A stretch of 64,000 bases of DNA from Capitulum mitella (Eukaryota; Arthropoda; Thecostraca; Pollicipedomorpha; Pollicipedidae), in NCBI GenBank assembly GCA_030062745.1, contig CP099843.1, forward strand, positions 15,293,997-15,357,996, written 5' to 3'. The notes below the pieces were generated by a model. It worked only from the letters and a program-made list of their open reading frames with translations. It was not told the origin of the DNA and ran no database searches. Both the position numbers and the translations under genes were made by a program. Position 1 is the stretch's first letter; each line of letters begins with the position of its first letter. This document shows, one piece after another, positions 60,073 to 64,000 of this stretch.

Positions 60073-62466
60073 GGCCGCCCCCAGCTGTCCTGAGGACGCT
60101 TTCTTGCCTTCCATCTGTTTTTGGGATAACACCGCAATTTCTCTTCACTGACTACAATTGCGTCATCATTGCCCTGTCCTGAGGCTATTATTTTTGCTCC
60201 TAGGTAGCACTGAATGGGAAAGTTCCACCTTAACTGCGTTTGTTGAACTGAAATAGCTAAGCTTTAGGTTCTGGAAGTTGGCATCGATTTCCAAGGTACT
60301 GATAGTTTCGTGCTGCCTAGAACCTGTCATAAAAAGCTGTCTGTTGTTACGCATGCATGATGACGTAAGAAGAAAATGCAACATTCTCAAAAAATGAAGG
60401 TTCAGTCGGAATACACTAAATGGATCTTGAAAAACACAAAGCAAAATACTTATCAGCTTAAGTCACATGTTTGCCTATCGCGAAGGCCAGGTTGTTGTTG
60501 TTGTTGTTTATGTTGTCATTAGTCATTATGTATTAGTCAGCTTATGTTGAAATTAATACCTAGAAGTAAGGGGAATGAAGGAAAAGAACTATTACTGGGA
60601 TGACGGAAAGTCAGAAAACGGATTGACGCAATATGCCTCGACTGCTGCTTGAGCAAAATTTATGGGAAAAGCATCTGCAGTCATGCAGAAGTGTGTGTTC
60701 CTCACTTTGCGCAGTCTTACTGCTTGGCGTTGGGAGAAATTCTTCAGCTGCAGGATTGCGGAGACTTTCGAGGTTCACATACGGTTTTGTCGCAACTGCG
60801 TCAATGTCTTTACGCGCTCCAAATGGTGATTCGCTAAGAACGAATTTGCGAAGGCCAGGCAGGTTTTTCACAGCTTTGGGTGCGAGACATCCATAAAATT
60901 ACAGCACGTCAAAGCAAAACATCAAAGAAGAGAAAGTTTCCACCTGGCACGCTTGGCACTGGAGGGTTTTTATGGGGATTTTTGGAGGGCTTCTTGTTTG
61001 GGACTTTTTAATTAGCTTGGAAGCTGAACGTACCGCAGGCGACCGGGTAATCGAGTGATGGATGGCGACGCGGACATTTTCATAATGTTAATACATTTAA
61101 GATTGGTTTTAAAATCAGGGCTTCACAACGTCATGAATACGATCTATCCCCATCGTTTTGAAACGTCTCCGAAGAAGCAAATTCGAATGAAAAATGTGAT
61201 TCTGTTGAAAACGAGTCACCGCATTACATAATCCTCTCCTATGCTCCTTCCATTAAGCCGTGGATTGCGCTGAACCTCTCCCGGCGTCCGCAGGTCGGCG
61301 GCCTGTGTCGATTGGTCTCTGGACATGGCTGGTGAAGGGCAGGTCAGTTGCTGGGGGCGTGGGAGCTGTCCATCTGGTGCCGGTCTGGGGACGGCCGGGC
61401 ACACAGCAGCCAGTCACCGGATACATCGCCCAACGGCATTGGCCTAGCTCAAGGTCAGCTTTTGAACGGTGCGGATTGATTGGGCCGGGGAAGTTGGAAA
61501 ATAAGAAACAGGATACACGATGACTAGTGGCTCTGAGACGGTGCCTGCAATCGTCCTTTTTGCTGTGATGGTGCGTGCGTCAACGAGGATCATTTTACGG
61601 ATGGTTAATCAGCTCTTTTGTCGTTAATGGTCTTATATGTAGCCTCTCGCTTCACGCTTCTACCGCGGTGTAATGCGGCTATTTGTTTGAAAATGGCGTC
61701 GTGCTGGGGAAATGGAACTTACTAAAGCTTCCCTGGCTGAGGTGCAACCAAAACAAGACAGCATTACCGTCAGCTCATTTATCGTTTCCGCCTTGCCCGT
61801 AAACGATAACGCAGTACATGAACTAACATTGTCAACAAAATAGCGTAATGGACTCAGAATATGGCGCGAACTGGTGTGTCGCCGTTACGCGTAATGGCGT
61901 TAATGTGCATGCAGTGCAACAGACATTGGTTGGGAAATGATATTGCAATCAGCGCGATCCAGATGCTGGTGTTTCTTTTTTCGTTGCAAAACAGAATGTA
62001 ATACGTCGTTTCCTTTTTCGTTTATTATGTACAACGATGGATGTTATGAAATGGCGCCTGAATTAAGCTGCTTCTGAGAGTTGTACCCCCATTTAATCGG
62101 CATTTTGACTGATGAACTGCTTTGTTGTAATCGCAACTTACAGATGCTGCTCGCACAGACAACCACAAGCGTTCAGTAACGTGGTTCGGTCACAGCTGGT
62201 CCGCGAATACTTCGTTCAAAAAGCTCATTAGCTGCGGAATCTGATTAGCTACGGAATACTTGGCCAAGCACAATTCGCATTTATTTCACTTCAGTTGCAC
62301 GATTTATACTGTTTTCTTGCCAACGGAAGGCTTTATTTTTTGGGGGTTGCAAAGGGCATCTGGTTTGGAAGTACGAGCTGTGTGCTATCCCTTTTCCCGG
62401 GTCGCCATGATATCCCGTCAAGAACATGGTCTCCGTTACCTGCTTAAAACGTTCATTTTTTGTTTC
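60073..62466. other. DNA downstream of the WAVE-like segment
   Basis: No supportable gene. No canonical AATAAA poly(A) signal was seen soon after the WAVE-like stop codon. A short GTT run lies near 60491-60508, and a moderately GC-rich block at 61240-61420 shows only unrecognised frames. Confidence 0.45.
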
Positions 62467-63630
62467 TTAACCCTATTCCCGGAGGGCTAGACGGTATGAC
62501 CCATTCCCGGCCGGGGGGGGGGTCGGATTGGCCCCCCCCTGAGATCTCGAGAACTACACATCCGATTTTATCGCAACAAACGGCAATCGATTTGTCATGA
62601 TGTGAACTACATTTTTAAAAAGGAAACTTTCAAAATTTTGAAAGGGGTGGATACAGGGGGCAAAAATATCGAAATGGGGGCTGCTTTTGGACTTCTTATA
62701 ACTCTTTTGTTTATGGACCGATTTCAATGAAATTGACATGAATCAAGAGATTATGGATAGGACTTGTACCATTGATACACACATTTGAAGTTTTGAGAAA
62801 ATTCATAGGCGTTCACAGGATTTTGAAAATAGGAGGATTAGTTTTCCAAAAACTGAATGAAGAAAAAAAGGTAAAAGCACTTTTTGGCTTCTGCTAGTCA
62901 TGTTATGCGAAACAAGTACAAATCGTATTACAATGTTTGTATAATGTTAGCATAGATGGTGCCAGGGAACATGAAAAAGGGGAACAGTCATGGTCATATG
63001 TTCTTCAGGTCAACTTGTGACCTTTGACCTTAAATGACCTCCAGTGACCTTGGAGTCGCTTGGAATGATCTCGTGTGCATTTCATATTGTCTGCAAACGT
63101 TTTCAATCATCTGAATTCACTCTATTTAAAAAAAATCCATTTTATGGCTATCGTGATATAGGGCACGAGCACTGACATTTTAGGTCTTAGCTCTGTGACC
63201 CGACCTGATATCAACCTGAAACTTGATACACACCGCCGAAGTTATTACTATTGAACCAAATTTTGGCTTTTGACCTTGACCTGACTTTGTTAGGTGACCT
63301 CAAATGACCAAAAGTTCATTTGCACGTTTCCCAACTATTTACCTATACATCCATTTAAAGTTTTAAGGTCTATCTTAAAAACACTATTTTTGGCAGTCAT
63401 TTTCCTTTTATCCTCAATCGGGCCAAAATTGGCCCGAGGTTTCCTCCCAAAAACGTCGCCTGGCTCCGCCCCTGAGCAAAACAGAATTACGAAATTCTGT
63501 CACAGTACGTAGAAAGAATAGCTTGACCAAGTTGTGTGAAGCTGCATTAAAAACCCTGGAATTGGCAACCAAAAAACCCGAGTGGGGCGGATTCAGCCCC
63601 CCCCCCCTCTCCTGCCGGGAATAGGCTTAA
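62467..63630 (+). mobile_element. piggyBac-like MITE, copy B (complete, 1164 bp with TTAA flanks)
   Basis: The left end is TTAA-CCCTATTCCCGG and the right end CCGGGAATAGGC-TTAA, the same termini and target as copy A in the same orientation. The two align throughout. Copy B lacks roughly 50 bases present in copy A near 38820-38870, and has no hairpin at the 38122 equivalent. It holds an exact TGACCTTTGACCT at 63018-63030 and further TGACCT words near 63270-63305. It has no coding capacity. Confidence 0.85.
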
Positions 63631-64000
63631 AGGATGGAAGAAGGAGTAAACAATACACCTTTCGAAGTTCGTTTTATGTAAGACCCGTAGGTGCAATGTC
63701 AAACTTCGCAAACATTAAACGGGGCTCGTCCCCCCCCCCATGTTCTCCGTCTGCCTGGGCCTATAGTCAATGTTAATAAGTAGACGCTACTCACAATATA
63801 AGACATTTTTCCTTCCAAACGTTGCGTCTGCCACAAAGTGTTTCAAGACGTTATGAAACACTCGGGATTTACGTGTGTGTATCAAGTAGAGTTGAAAAGT
63901 TGCATCGATTTTGGATTGGAATATTCGAATGGGTACATTCGGATATTTGGATCAAATGTTCGAATCATTTGAAGTTTGTGCCATTTCCTCTCAGCAGGTA
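63631..64000. other. Window end, no gene seen
   Basis: AT-balanced DNA with a short poly-C run near 63731 and ATATTCGAAT/ATTCGGATAT words near 63920-63945. No gene or bounded repeat can be supported. Confidence 0.4.

Overview
This is a eukaryotic, gene-poor window, most likely from an arthropod and possibly a crustacean or other marine species. The main evidence is three spliced exons on the minus strand encoding the first half of a rhodopsin-family neuropeptide receptor. Its loops and transmembrane segments most resemble arthropod pyrokinin/PBAN and CAPA receptors. The exons (18597-18867, 10846-10936 and 1172-1371) join with canonical GT-AG sites and compatible phases (1, 2, then 1) across introns of 7.7 and 9.5 kb. 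The reading frame stays open into a third intron that leaves the window at position 1, so TM5-TM7 and the 3' end lie outside. The coding start sits beside a very GC-rich CpG island (about 18880-19300), followed upstream by a 23-bp minisatellite.

The only other recognisable protein-coding signal is on the plus strand at 59687-60072. It is a proline-rich stretch, a WH2 motif of the WAVE/SCAR type, then a central/acidic tail ending in a stop codon. A one-base frame break separates the WH2 from the tail, so it is either a decaying copy or a sequence error in a real terminal exon.

The rest is intron and intergenic DNA rich in non-autonomous repeats. The clearest family is a MITE of about 1.2 kb with piggyBac-type ends (TTAA target, CCCT...AGGG termini). 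It has two near-complete copies (38041-39294 and 62467-63630) and one older inverted copy (about 32838-33998). A hAT-like MITE lies at 7356-7620. Three loci (20511-22533, 34660-35640 and 53500-53896) carry long, degenerate arrays with a unit of about 20 bp, one of them organised into units of about 100 bp. There are also 23-bp and 31-bp minisatellites, AT and CA microsatellites, several tRNA-like SINE heads and two conspicuous palindromes.

About ten GC-rich CpG islands of 200-500 bp stand out from a more AT-balanced background. Several contain the palindromic CRE octamer TGACGTCA, which is over-represented in the window. No rRNA, convincing functional tRNA, CRISPR array or complete autonomous transposon gene was seen. 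Everything here was read by eye; no alignment or database search was run.
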